A stretch of DNA of 64,000 nucleotides, taken from Streptomyces xanthochromogenes (GTDB lineage: Bacteria > Actinomycetota > Actinomycetes > Streptomycetales > Streptomycetaceae). The stretch spans positions 1-64,000 of the forward strand of contig NZ_BMUZ01000016.1 in the NCBI RefSeq assembly GCF_014650455.1. The letters are read 5' to 3'. The first letter of the stretch is position 1. Every line of letters starts with the position of its first letter. A program made the position numbers and the translations under genes. Below, one piece after another: positions 36,095 through 44,418 of the stretch. Under the pieces are notes generated by a model. It was not told the DNA's origin, did no database searches, and was given only the letters and a program-made list of their open reading frames with translations.

Positions 36095-36617
36095 GAGAAT
36101 TCCGCCTGCCGTCCGGTCGCCGGGGCCCGACGCTCGTGACTAGGCCCGAGCGGCAGGCGGTGAACAACCCCCGGTGCGATCGGCTGCTCACCCCAATTCG
36201 TCGATCCAATGGGTCTCCCACCGAGCAGCACCGAGCAGTGTTCCTGCCGGGTCTTCCCACGCAGCCCGCCTGCGGGCTCACCCCCTGCGCGTCGTGGGCG
36301 GGCTGTGCATCCTTCGACGATCGGACCACCATGACCTCCGCTCTCGTGTCCGCGGCCGCGATGAACACGGCCATGCCTGCCCCGCCCCAGCACGTACCGC
36401 TGGCCCAGCGGGCACGTAGACAGGCCGACGGCCAGCACGCGGTGGCCCTGCTCCGCGTCATCGAGCGGGAACCATCTACCCAACCGGATATTTCCGCCTT
36501 CCAATCGACTCTCTGACTCTCTGACTCTCACCAGAGGGCTTCACCGCCCGGCTCCGAGGAGCAAAGCAGCGCCCCGTGGAGCCTCTCGGGGCCGGGCTGT
36601 TCAGACATGGAGGAACC
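36095..36617. other. Region between two methyltransferase genes; 10-bp inverted repeat
   Basis: CCGCCTGCCG (36102-36111) and CGGCAGGCGG (36151-36160) form a 10-bp stem around 39 bases just after the methyltransferase stop, a likely terminator. From 36138 a GTG opens a 126-codon frame (ending 36516) whose residue use is partly plausible but unrecognised; I do not count it as a gene. Confidence 0.45.
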
Positions 36618-37213
36618 GTGGACGCGACGTCCGAGTCCGAGGCAGCCGCATGGGACGGCTATGCGGCCGGTGAACGCAACCAGATCTGGGTGCTCATTTC
36701 GTGCGGGCCGGGAACGGCCTTCCTGGACCTGGGGTTCGGGTCCTGCGCGAACCTCGCCGCGATCGCCGACAGGGGCGGCCGCGCGGTCGGTCTGGACGTG
36801 TCCGAGCATCAGGTGACGGTGGCGCGCGCCGCGCACGGCGACCGCCTGGAGCTTCATCACGGCACCGCCGACCGGTTCCTCTCCGGGCGCCGCGAGCAGT
36901 ACGACGCCATCGTGTCCGTGTTCGACGCGGTCTGGTTCACCGAACCTGCGCTGCTCCGCCCGGTGATCTGGTCCGCGCTCAGGCCCGGCGGGATGCTGGT
37001 CTTCTCGCACCGGCCGCCCGAGGCCGGCGAGCATGGCCCGACCCCGCACAGCGACGTCCTGCCGGTGTACCGCTGTCGTACTCGGCCGCCGAGTGGCAGA
37101 ACTGGCTCGACGCGACCGGCTTCACCGAGGTCGAGGCGTGGACCGTGCGGCCGCCACCCACCAAGGAAGATCTCGCCGGCACGGTGATCGTGCGCGGCTG
37201 GCGCCCTTCCTGA
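36618..37213 (+). pseudogene. SAM-dependent methyltransferase with one frameshift
   Basis: Start GTG at 36618 has GGAGG before it. Frame one gives FLDLGFGSCANLAAIADRGG (motif I), VGLDVSEHQVTVA, YDAIVSVFDAVWF and LRPGGMLVFSHRPPEAG, down to DVLP near 37066. The C-terminal part continues in the next frame: PLSYSAAEWQNWLDATGFTEVEAWTVRPP and ends GTVIVRGW. One base is missing or extra near 37066. Together the pieces make an intact class I methyltransferase of about 198 residues, so a recent mutation or a sequencing error is likely. Confidence 0.7.
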
Positions 37214-37558
37214 ACACCGCTCCAAACGGCCCGGCTTGCCCCGGGCCCGTCACCGCAGGCACGCCTGCCCGAAGCTCCCTGTCGGCGGGGACGGTCCTTC
37301 GGCCAGCCGGCGTGCGGTGGCGGCCGCGCCTGGCGCTCCAGCCGGGACCGGGCGCGGCACCCCAGAGCGGGGCCGGCACCCGTGAAGCCGGTCCCTTGGC
37401 CACACGACAGGCACGCCAGAGACCTCCTTCGGCTCCGGGCCCCTGTAGTGCGGTCGCCGCGACCCCCGAGTGAAGCAGCGGGCGCGGCGCCCGGCTCTAC
37501 CGGTACCGCGGGCCAGCAGGGCCGGGCATCCACCCTTCGCACCCAAGGAGCACCACGA
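37214..37558. other. Intergenic region, no gene seen
   Basis: 345 bases of very high GC before the ATP-grasp gene. The downstream frame stays open through part of it without a ribosome site. Promoter of the ATP-grasp operon should be here; no clear motif found. Confidence 0.35.
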
Positions 37559-38464
37559 GTGGCTGAGGATCGTGTCGTCCTGGTCGTCGCGGCCAATGAC
37601 GATCTCGGCGTGGACCGTGTCGAGCGCCTCCTGCGGCTCCAAGCCCCCGACGGGGGCTACCAGGTGCTGCGCGTCGACCCGAAAGACATCGGCGACCTCA
37701 CGTCGCTCACCGCGCACATCCAGGACGGCGAGGTCGGCTTCGAGCTGGCCGTCCAGGGCCAGAGGGCCGACTCGGACCGGATCCACTCGGTGCTGTGGCG
37801 GCCGCAAATGCCGGCGCCAGAGGGCCAGGTCCAGCTCGAAGCGCTCCTGCGTACGTGCGAGGGCCTTCTGTGGATCGGTGGCCCCGAGGGCCAGTTCCGG
37901 ACGGCATCCCCAGCAGTGCAGCTTGTCGCCGCCGCGAGAGCGGGTCTGGTGACACCGCATGTGGCCCTCGGGATCCACCCGCATGTCCTCGCACGGTTCG
38001 AGCCCAGCTTCAGGAGCGGCGTGCGCTTCGTGAAATGGGGCGAGCCGCTGCGGCCTGTGCCGGGTGGCAGCCTGGACGAGACGCTCGCCCTGGAGCATGC
38101 GCTCGTGTGCGTGGAGCACAGGCCTTTCGACTACCGGGTGCGCCTGGTAGACGTCGACGGCCATCTCTTCGCCGCGAAGGTCGCGACGCCTTTCTCCATC
38201 TTCTCGATGACGGACGAGGAGAAGCTGGCGCCCATGGAGGCCATCGCCGTGATCCCTGAGGAGGTTCAGACCGCGGCCCATCTCTTCGCGGCGCAGTTCG
38301 GCCTGCCCTACGTGGTGCTCGACCTGGGGGTCACCGCGGACGGACTGTGGTGGTTCCAAGAGGCTGACGCGGCAGGCGATTTCTGGAAGCTGGAGCTGGA
38401 CACTGGCCAGCCAGTCAGCCGGTTCCTGGCTGCTCTGCTCGCCGAGCGCCGGGCTGCGTCGTGA
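37559..38464 (+). CDS. ATP-grasp ligase-like enzyme (MvdD/TgmB-type)
   Basis: A 301-residue protein. The N-terminal 90 residues (VVLVVAANDDLGVDRVERLLR; VLWRPQMP) match the pre-ATP-grasp domain of ATP-grasp peptide maturases and RimK-type ligases. The C-terminal part has FDYRVRLVDVDGHLFAAKVATP and LGVTADGLWWFQEADAAGDFW, where the usual E-x-N metal ligands read E-A-D. The family forms amide or ester bonds using ATP, including macrolactones in peptides. GTG at 37559 follows AAGGAG. First gene of the 37.6-43.2 kb block. Confidence 0.7.
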   Translation: MAEDRVVLVVAANDDLGVDRVERLLRLQAPDGGYQVLRVDPKDIGDLTSLTAHIQDGEVGFELAVQGQRADSDRIHSVLWRPQMPAPEGQVQLEALLRTCEGLLWIGGPEGQFRTASPAVQLVAAARAGLVTPHVALGIHPHVLARFEPSFRSGVRFVKWGEPLRPVPGGSLDETLALEHALVCVEHRPFDYRVRLVDVDGHLFAAKVATPFSIFSMTDEEKLAPMEAIAVIPEEVQTAAHLFAAQFGLPYVVLDLGVTADGLWWFQEADAAGDFWKLELDTGQPVSRFLAALLAERRAAS

Positions 38465-38522
38465 TGTCCGCCACGCGACCCGGCGAGCACGCTCACCCCG
38501 ATCCGGACGGAGACGATGCGCG

Positions 38523-39122
38523 TTGAACGGTTTAATGCTCCCCGCGGTCGCCGTGGCACTCCTGGATCAGGGGAGTGACCCGCTGGACCTCCCCCACCCC
38601 GCCGCGTCGTCCCAAAGCGACTGGATACGGCCCCTGGCCGAGCAGCTGTACACCCTTGTCTCGAACACCACTGGCTCCGTCGCCTTCATCGGAGACGGCC
38701 ACACTTATCTGCTGGCCGGCGAGCCCGAGACCGTCAACGACGGCATCGCGGCGTACGTCCGGCTGCCTGGCACCGGCCGGGCCACGCCTCATGCCCTCGC
38801 GACCACGATGGCCGTCCTTGTCCTGAGCGGGGGCCTCGACCTGGCGGTGTACCGGCGTCAGCAGGACATCGACGACGGGACCCCGCACTACGTGCGTACG
38901 TACGGCCCTTGCAGCGTCTTCGCCTGCCATCAAGGAACACTGTGCCTCCTGCAGAGCGCGCCGAATGGGATTCAGGTGGTCGTCACGCGCGGCCGGCCGC
39001 CACTCGCCGGTCGGCGGGCACCGCTGCCACTCTGTGAAGTGCAGGAGACGGCCCGGCGTGCGCACACCGAAATCGTCAAGGTGCTGCACTCGCTCACCCA
39101 GGCTCCGGTCGGTGGCGCATGA
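38523..39122 (+). CDS. Hypothetical protein of the ATP-grasp/radical-SAM block
   Basis: A 199-residue protein not recognised. It has a mixed alpha/beta pattern with the strand-turn SVAFIGDGHTYLLAGE and helices (ATPHALATTMAVLVLSGG), with two cysteines in YGPCSVFACHQGTLCLL. Start is uncertain: TTG at 38523 has GGAG nine bases before it and gives a TTA codon at position 4; ATG at 38535 would avoid it. Its stop overlaps the next ATG. Confidence 0.55.
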   Translation: MNGLMLPAVAVALLDQGSDPLDLPHPAASSQSDWIRPLAEQLYTLVSNTTGSVAFIGDGHTYLLAGEPETVNDGIAAYVRLPGTGRATPHALATTMAVLVLSGGLDLAVYRRQQDIDDGTPHYVRTYGPCSVFACHQGTLCLLQSAPNGIQVVVTRGRPPLAGRRAPLPLCEVQETARRAHTEIVKVLHSLTQAPVGGA

Positions 39123-40666
39123 ACACGGGGAACTGGCTCGACGACTGGCCCTCGTTCATGAACACCGCCGACCTGACGGCCTTCCATCAGACCAGCAGCG
39201 CGCTGCTGGAACAACTCGCCGCCGATCGGACGCTGTTGGCCCGGCTCGTCGACGAGATCGAGCATGACCCGGACCGCCAGGCGGGTTGCCGCATCACCCT
39301 CCTGCTCAACCGGCTCTGCCTCTACCGGGCCCCGGAGTGCGGCTTCGAGATCCGGGTGAACATGAACCCGCGACGCGCCAATCAAGTCGTCCCCCACGAC
39401 CACTCCTACTACCTCGCCAGCCGGGTCCTGCGCGGCGGATACCTGCACGCCGTACGGCGGCGAACCGACGGCTGGGAGGGCGACTTCATCAGCGCCGATC
39501 TGCTTCCTGCCGTCGTATCGATCGAATCACCCGGCTCCACCTATGCCCTGGGCCACGCCATGGTGCACCAGGCGGTCATGCTGCCCGGGACGATCGCGCT
39601 GTTCGTGCGCAGCCCCCGCTGGAAGCCCGCCTCGCATGCGGCCGCCGACCTGATGCCCGCCGCCTCCTCCTGGCACGAGTACCGCGCCATGCGCCGGGAG
39701 CTCAGGGCCCGAGGAGTGATCCGGGTGATGCCCGGCTGGCCGGCCGGTGTGCGCGACACGGTCACCGCCCGCCTGCTCACACGGCACCATGGGCGCACCA
39801 TCCGCACCACCGGCGAGGAGCACACCGTGAGCACCATTCTGACGCTCGATCACCCGGCCTGGCAGTATTCCGACACCAATGTCCCGGTCCGGGCCGTGCG
39901 CAGCGGCAGCGGCCTGTGGGCCCTTGCGTGGACGGCTGACGGGCTGGACGCTCGTTGCGTCGAAGGCGGTGAGGACGCCAAGCCCCGCGTGCTGGCCACC
40001 GATGCGCACGACCTGCCGGACCGGGTGCCGGACGCCGTCGCTGGCGAGCTGCGGCGGCTCGGGCAGACATACCGGCTGGCCAACCCGTGCCTGTGGGACG
40101 CGGTGACCACCGCGATCCTGCGCCAGGTCGTCCGCGCCGACCAGGCCCGCAAGGTGTACCGGCGTTGGTGCAGCACGCACGGAACTCCCGTCGCCGCACC
40201 GCAGGGCTCCCTCCTGTCGGTGGCCCCCGCCCCCGGCCAGGTCCTGGATCTGAGCGACACCGCGTTCGAGATGGTCGGCGCGAAATTCCACCGCCCCAAG
40301 CTCCGCGCGGCCGCCGCCGCCTACCTGGAGCACTACCAGTCCTGGACGTCGATGTCGCCCGCCGATCTCGTAGCGGCACTCATCGCTGTCCCGGGGATCG
40401 GCCCGTGGACGGCCGCGGCCGCGGCCGCGGATTTCACCGGCGACTTCAGCGTCTACCCGCACAACGACCTCGCCGTCCGCACCTGGGCGGCCCGGATCGC
40501 CCCCGACCACCCCTGGCCGGGCGGCGACGAGGAGTTCGGCCGGCACTGGCTGGAGCTTGCCGGACCCACGCCGCACCACCTGCACACGCTGACCCTGACC
40601 ACACTCACCTGGGGGGCTCATGCCCGCGTCACAGAGCACACAGAGCATGGAGTTGCCGCGAACTGA
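39119..40666 (+). CDS. Cupin-like / HhH-GPD DNA glycosylase fusion
   Basis: A 515-residue two-domain protein. The N-terminal half has a cupin-like core: VVPHDHSYYLASRVLRGGYLHAVRR near 90-115 and YALGHAMVHQAVMLPG near 140-155, with metal-type histidines. From about 237 is an HhH-GPD fold as in MutY/AlkA/OGG glycosylases: VTTAILRQVV, FHRPKLRAAAAAYLEHY, the hairpin VPGIGPWTA near 424 and the catalytic Asp in YPHNDLAVR near 447. No iron-sulfur cysteines at the end. Inside the frame, GTG at 39827 has GAGGAG six bases before it and would start the glycosylase alone. It may act on nucleotides or DNA in the same pathway. Confidence 0.7.
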   Translation: MNTGNWLDDWPSFMNTADLTAFHQTSSALLEQLAADRTLLARLVDEIEHDPDRQAGCRITLLLNRLCLYRAPECGFEIRVNMNPRRANQVVPHDHSYYLASRVLRGGYLHAVRRRTDGWEGDFISADLLPAVVSIESPGSTYALGHAMVHQAVMLPGTIALFVRSPRWKPASHAAADLMPAASSWHEYRAMRRELRARGVIRVMPGWPAGVRDTVTARLLTRHHGRTIRTTGEEHTVSTILTLDHPAWQYSDTNVPVRAVRSGSGLWALAWTADGLDARCVEGGEDAKPRVLATDAHDLPDRVPDAVAGELRRLGQTYRLANPCLWDAVTTAILRQVVRADQARKVYRRWCSTHGTPVAAPQGSLLSVAPAPGQVLDLSDTAFEMVGAKFHRPKLRAAAAAYLEHYQSWTSMSPADLVAALIAVPGIGPWTAAAAAADFTGDFSVYPHNDLAVRTWAARIAPDHPWPGGDEEFGRHWLELAGPTPHHLHTLTLTTLTWGAHARVTEHTEHGVAAN

Positions 40667-42125
40667 CCTCATCGCCGGCGCTGACCCGAACCGGCCGCTG
40701 GACGCCGTCTTCGTGAACGCGCCCCTGCGCGACTACCGTCTGCGGCCCAGGGTCAACGACTACACGCTGCCTGTCCTGGGCCTGGGCTACATCGCCACCT
40801 TCGCCAAATCAAAAGGATTCAACACCGGCGTCCTCGATGCCGAAGCCCACGGGCTCGGCCTCGAACAGACCGCGGCCCTCATCAACGCGGCGCGGCCACG
40901 GTGGGCGGGCTTCAACCTGCTGGCCCCCACCTACGCCATATCGGCGCGCATCGCCTCGCTCCTGGACCCCACCGTCCTGGTCATGGCAGGCGGACACCAC
41001 GCCAAGGCCGCCCCGAAGATGGTGCTGCGTGACGACCGGTTCCGCAGCCTGGCCGCCCTCATCCTCGGTGAGGGCGAGACCCGGGTCGCCGCCCTCCTGG
41101 ACGACGTCGGCCGCCGCGCCGAGATGCCCAAGGTTATGTGGTGCGACCGGCTGCTCAACACCACCGCCTGCGGCATCCCCGACCCGAAAAAAACCGCCCG
41201 CTGGCTGGCCCCCGACATCAACGAACTCCCCTTCGTCGACCGGTCATTCCTGCCCCAGGACCCCTACCGGGCCGACGACGGCCGCCTGGAGGCCAACCTC
41301 GTCTGCTCGCGCGGCTGCCCGTACGAGTGCGGGTTCTGCGGCGCCGCGGCGAGCATGAACACCGACGTCACCATCCGCACCCGCCACCCGCTGAACATCC
41401 TGGCCGAGATGGACGCCCTGCACGACGCGTACGGCGTCACCGCGTTCCGTGCCGTCGACGACCTGTTCCTCGGCCTGCGGCGCGTCATCCACCCCGCCAT
41501 GGACGTCTTTACCCAGGCCCGGGTCGGCGAGCGGTACGTGTGGGACGCCACCGGCCGCATCAACGTCCTGGCCCGCGAGGACGACACCATGCTCGCAACC
41601 CTCGCCCGCAACGGGCTGCGCGAAGTCGCCCTCGGCATCGAATCCGGCTCGGACCGGATCCTCAAGGCGATGGACAAACGGATCACCGCCGACATGACCC
41701 TCACGGTCACCAACCGCCTGCTGGCCCACGGGATCAACGTGAAGGGCTATTTCATCCTCGGATATCCCGGAGAGAGCCGCAGCGACATCGCCGCGACGAT
41801 CCGCCACATCCACGACCTGTGGAACCTCTCCGACCAGATGCCGGGGACCTTCCGCGCCAGCGTCTTCACCTTCCGCCCGTACCCGGGCTCGCCCATCTGG
41901 GACAACCTCGTCAGCCAGGGCTACGACCCGCAGCAGATGCAGTCCTACAGCGACGTCGACCTCACCTCCCAGGGCGCCGACGAGGCGATGCGCGGCCGCG
42001 ACGAGTACCAGTTCACCACCGGCCTCCAGTTCGGCGAGGTTCCGCTGCCCGAACTCGACCAGCACCTGGTCGACCTGATGCGCGAGCAGTACCAGCGCAG
42101 CCACACCCCGGAGGCCGCAGCATGA
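40620..42125 (+). CDS. B12-binding-type radical SAM enzyme
   Basis: A 501-residue protein. The N-terminal part (VFVNAPLRDYRLRP, LPVLGLGYIATFAKSKGF, MAGGHHAKAAPKMVL) is the B12-binding-like Rossmann fold. The radical SAM cluster motif CPYECGFC is near residues 233-240, followed by FRAVDDLFLGLRR, the LREVALGIESGSDRILKAM motif and INVKGYFILGYPGES. These enzymes catalyse methylations, ring contractions or other radical reactions on unactivated carbon. Start overlaps the glycosylase gene by 47 bases; GGGGGG is close to the ATG. Ends with ATGA coupling to the kinase. Confidence 0.9.
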   Translation: MPASQSTQSMELPRTDLIAGADPNRPLDAVFVNAPLRDYRLRPRVNDYTLPVLGLGYIATFAKSKGFNTGVLDAEAHGLGLEQTAALINAARPRWAGFNLLAPTYAISARIASLLDPTVLVMAGGHHAKAAPKMVLRDDRFRSLAALILGEGETRVAALLDDVGRRAEMPKVMWCDRLLNTTACGIPDPKKTARWLAPDINELPFVDRSFLPQDPYRADDGRLEANLVCSRGCPYECGFCGAAASMNTDVTIRTRHPLNILAEMDALHDAYGVTAFRAVDDLFLGLRRVIHPAMDVFTQARVGERYVWDATGRINVLAREDDTMLATLARNGLREVALGIESGSDRILKAMDKRITADMTLTVTNRLLAHGINVKGYFILGYPGESRSDIAATIRHIHDLWNLSDQMPGTFRASVFTFRPYPGSPIWDNLVSQGYDPQQMQSYSDVDLTSQGADEAMRGRDEYQFTTGLQFGEVPLPELDQHLVDLMREQYQRSHTPEAAA

Positions 42126-42757
42126 CCGCGGGCCTGTTCATCACCGTGGACGGCCCCGGCGGCACCGGCAAATCCACCACCATCCAGCAGACAGCACCGC
42201 TGCTCACCGCCGCCGGCCACATCGTGCACACCACCACGCAGCCCTCCCCCAACCAGCTTGGAACCACCGTGCGTGCGATGGCCAACGAGATGCAGGGCCG
42301 CTCCCTCGCGCTGGCCGTCGCCGCCGACCGCTTCCACCAGCTCGACACCGAAATACAGCCGCACCTCCACGTCGGCCACACCGTCCTTCTGGACCGCTAC
42401 CTGCCCTCCACTCTGGTCCTGCAACGCCTCGACGGGCTGAGCGTCGACTACCTGCTGACCATCAACCAGCACCTGGCCGTCCCCGACCTTGCGGTCATCC
42501 TCCTCGCCGACCCCAACACGATCCTGGCCCGGCTGGAGAAACGCGGAACCAAGCACCGCTTCGAGCTCGACCCCAAGAGCACCCTTCGCGAGCTGGAGCT
42601 CTACCAGGAAGCCATCCCACTCCTGGCCCATCTCGGCTACCCCACCGTGACTATCGACACCACGCACCTCACCCCTGCGGGCGTCGCCCAGGCAATCACC
42701 CGCGTCACACCCGCCCCGGGCGATACCGTCAACACGACCGCTCCTTCGTCGAGTTAG
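42122..42757 (+). CDS. Thymidylate-kinase-like P-loop kinase
   Basis: A 211-residue nucleotide monophosphate kinase. Walker A is GPGGTGKST at residues 11-19; LLDRYLPSTLVLQ holds the DR motif near 82; lid region RLEKRGTKHRFELD near 140. It resembles dTMP kinase but lacks the full R-x-D-R pattern of housekeeping enzymes, so it may phosphorylate a modified nucleotide. ATGA overlap with the radical SAM gene. Confidence 0.8.
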   Translation: MTAGLFITVDGPGGTGKSTTIQQTAPLLTAAGHIVHTTTQPSPNQLGTTVRAMANEMQGRSLALAVAADRFHQLDTEIQPHLHVGHTVLLDRYLPSTLVLQRLDGLSVDYLLTINQHLAVPDLAVILLADPNTILARLEKRGTKHRFELDPKSTLRELELYQEAIPLLAHLGYPTVTIDTTHLTPAGVAQAITRVTPAPGDTVNTTAPSSS

Positions 42758-42770
42758 AGAATCCGAGACC

Positions 42771-43238
42771 ATGAGCGACAGCACTTCCACCGCCACCGCG
42801 CCGATCACGGACGTCCACGTCATCGTCCGCAACGGACAGGAACTTCTCCTCTCGCAGCGCGGCGGCCCCTACGGATACGGCCAGTGGCACCTGCCCTCCG
42901 GCAAGCTCGAACATCAACAGAACGAGACTCCCGCTGAGGCGGCCTCGCGCGAGCTCCGCGAAGAGACCGGCCTCGATGCCGACCCCGAGACCATGACTCT
43001 CCGGCACACCGTCATCCACCACCAGGGCGACGGCACACCGGACCGTCTGGGGTTCTTCTTCGAGACCACCAAATACGCCGGCGACGTGGTTAACCGGGAA
43101 CCCGACAAGTGCCTAGCGCTGCGCTGGTTCGCCGAACACGACCTGCCCGACAACCTGATCCCCTACCCCGCCGTCGGCCTGAACGGCAGCCTCACACAGC
43201 CCGGAGGCCTCTCCTACCACGGCTGGCCCAAGCACTGA
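42771..43238 (+). CDS. NUDIX hydrolase
   Basis: A 155-residue NUDIX protein. The box reads GKLEHQQNETPAEAASRELREETGL near residues 44-68: the REL-REETGL core is intact, but the first part is two residues longer than the usual G-x5-E. Members cleave nucleoside diphosphate derivatives. It is the last gene of the block, 13 bases after the kinase, and could clean or activate the nucleotide made by it. Confidence 0.85.
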   Translation: MSDSTSTATAPITDVHVIVRNGQELLLSQRGGPYGYGQWHLPSGKLEHQQNETPAEAASRELREETGLDADPETMTLRHTVIHHQGDGTPDRLGFFFETTKYAGDVVNREPDKCLALRWFAEHDLPDNLIPYPAVGLNGSLTQPGGLSYHGWPKH

Positions 43239-43303
43239 GCCCCCGCCTCTGGACCTCGGTCGATCGGTTCTGGTGCGAGGCGTGGGTCTGGCACCAGATC
43301 CGT

Positions 43304-43323
43304 CTGCCCGTTACAACGGGCAG
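43304..43323. terminator. Hairpin between convergent genes
   Basis: CTGCCCGT and ACGGGCAG arms with loop TACA, between the rightward NUDIX gene and the leftward membrane-protein gene. Likely terminates both. Confidence 0.65.
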
Positions 43324-43453
43324 TTGGTTACTGCGCCCTGGTTTGCCGGGGTGTTGGTGCCGGCGCCGCCGTCGACCTTTCCTTTTGCGGTGTTGCTGGC
43401 GCGGGTCTCCCCGAGGATGCCGCCGTATGTGATGAAGCCGGGCTCGCCTCCGG

Positions 43454-44374
43454 TCACGTTGATCCTGTCGTCTCCGGGGGGCCGTACACGCGGCCTTCGT
43501 CACCGACACTGCCGGTCCCGGACACCCGTTCCTGTGCGCTCTCTACCGGCCGCTCCATCTCCCATCCGGTGCGGGTGGTGTGGCGGTCCCCCTCCTGCTT
43601 CGCCGCTCGGGTCTCCACCGCCTGGCAGGCGAGTTGGGCGAACTGGTCCTCGCGGGCACGGAGCCACGCGTGGACGGGGGCTGCGGCCGGCTGGGTGAGC
43701 ACCCCGGCGATGTCCCACAGCAGGCGATGGCCGACCTCAACGGCCCGGGCCAGTTCGGGAGTCTCGTGGTCGTCGGCGGCCTGGATGATCTGGTGGCAGC
43801 CGATGAAGCGCAGCATCTCCCGCAGACCGGCCTCGTCCCGGACGATCCGCACGTGCGCCTGTGCCCGCGCGTCCAGGCACCCGGGCACATGCTCGGCGAG
43901 CGCCGGGATGAGCAGCATCAGGGGCACCCCGACATCGGCCGGCAGTCCCTTGGCCATCGCGGCGCCCACCCAGACCAAAGAGAGAAAGGCGGCGAGCGCG
44001 GTGGTGCTGGTGACCCAGAACCGGTAGCGCGCGTCGAAGTAGATCCGCAGAGGCGGACGCCGAGTGAGCCAACGGCCGGCCAGCCGAGCGGTATGGGACG
44101 GCCTCGGTGGCAGCACGGCGATCCGCAGCGGTGCCACGGGGACGTCCTCGGACAGCGGGGTCGGCCAGCGCAGCCATCCCCACTCGGTGCGCTCGTCGAT
44201 TCGGGTGAGCTCCTGCCCGCGGTGGGCTTCCCGGCGGTAGCCAGGGCCTCCGTCGAGGGCCGCGGCCGCAAGCCGGGCCCAGGTCCGCTGGAGTGCACGG
44301 TGCCAGCACCCCGGGTCAGTGATGAAGGGGCGCAGCCCCGGCTCCGGCAGGGGGTGGCGGGGTTCGATGGTCAT
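43454..44374 (-). CDS. Membrane protein of the replication/transfer region
   Basis: A 306-residue protein. Residues 1-110 are cytoplasmic (WGWLRWPTPLSEDVPVAPLRIAVLPPRPS), two membrane segments follow near 120-160 (STTALAAFLSLVWVGAAMAKGLPADVGVPLMLLIPALAEHV), and the C-terminal half is helical and polar. Such proteins occur beside actinomycete T4SS-like clusters; role unknown. GAGGAG precedes the ATG. It is 45 bases downstream of the initiator-like gene and probably co-transcribed. Confidence 0.65.
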   Translation of the reverse strand: MTIEPRHPLPEPGLRPFITDPGCWHRALQRTWARLAAAALDGGPGYRREAHRGQELTRIDERTEWGWLRWPTPLSEDVPVAPLRIAVLPPRPSHTARLAGRWLTRRPPLRIYFDARYRFWVTSTTALAAFLSLVWVGAAMAKGLPADVGVPLMLLIPALAEHVPGCLDARAQAHVRIVRDEAGLREMLRFIGCHQIIQAADDHETPELARAVEVGHRLLWDIAGVLTQPAAAPVHAWLRAREDQFAQLACQAVETRAAKQEGDRHTTRTGWEMERPVESAQERVSGTGSVGDEGRVYGPPETTGST

Positions 44375-44418
44375 GATCTCCTCGGTCCGCTCGAAAGGGG
44401 CGTGCGTGTGATGGAGGT

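Noticed and set aside
36138..36516. 126-codon frame between the methyltransferases
   Set aside because: Starts within the inverted-repeat region, no ribosome site, no recognised motif; kept only as a note.
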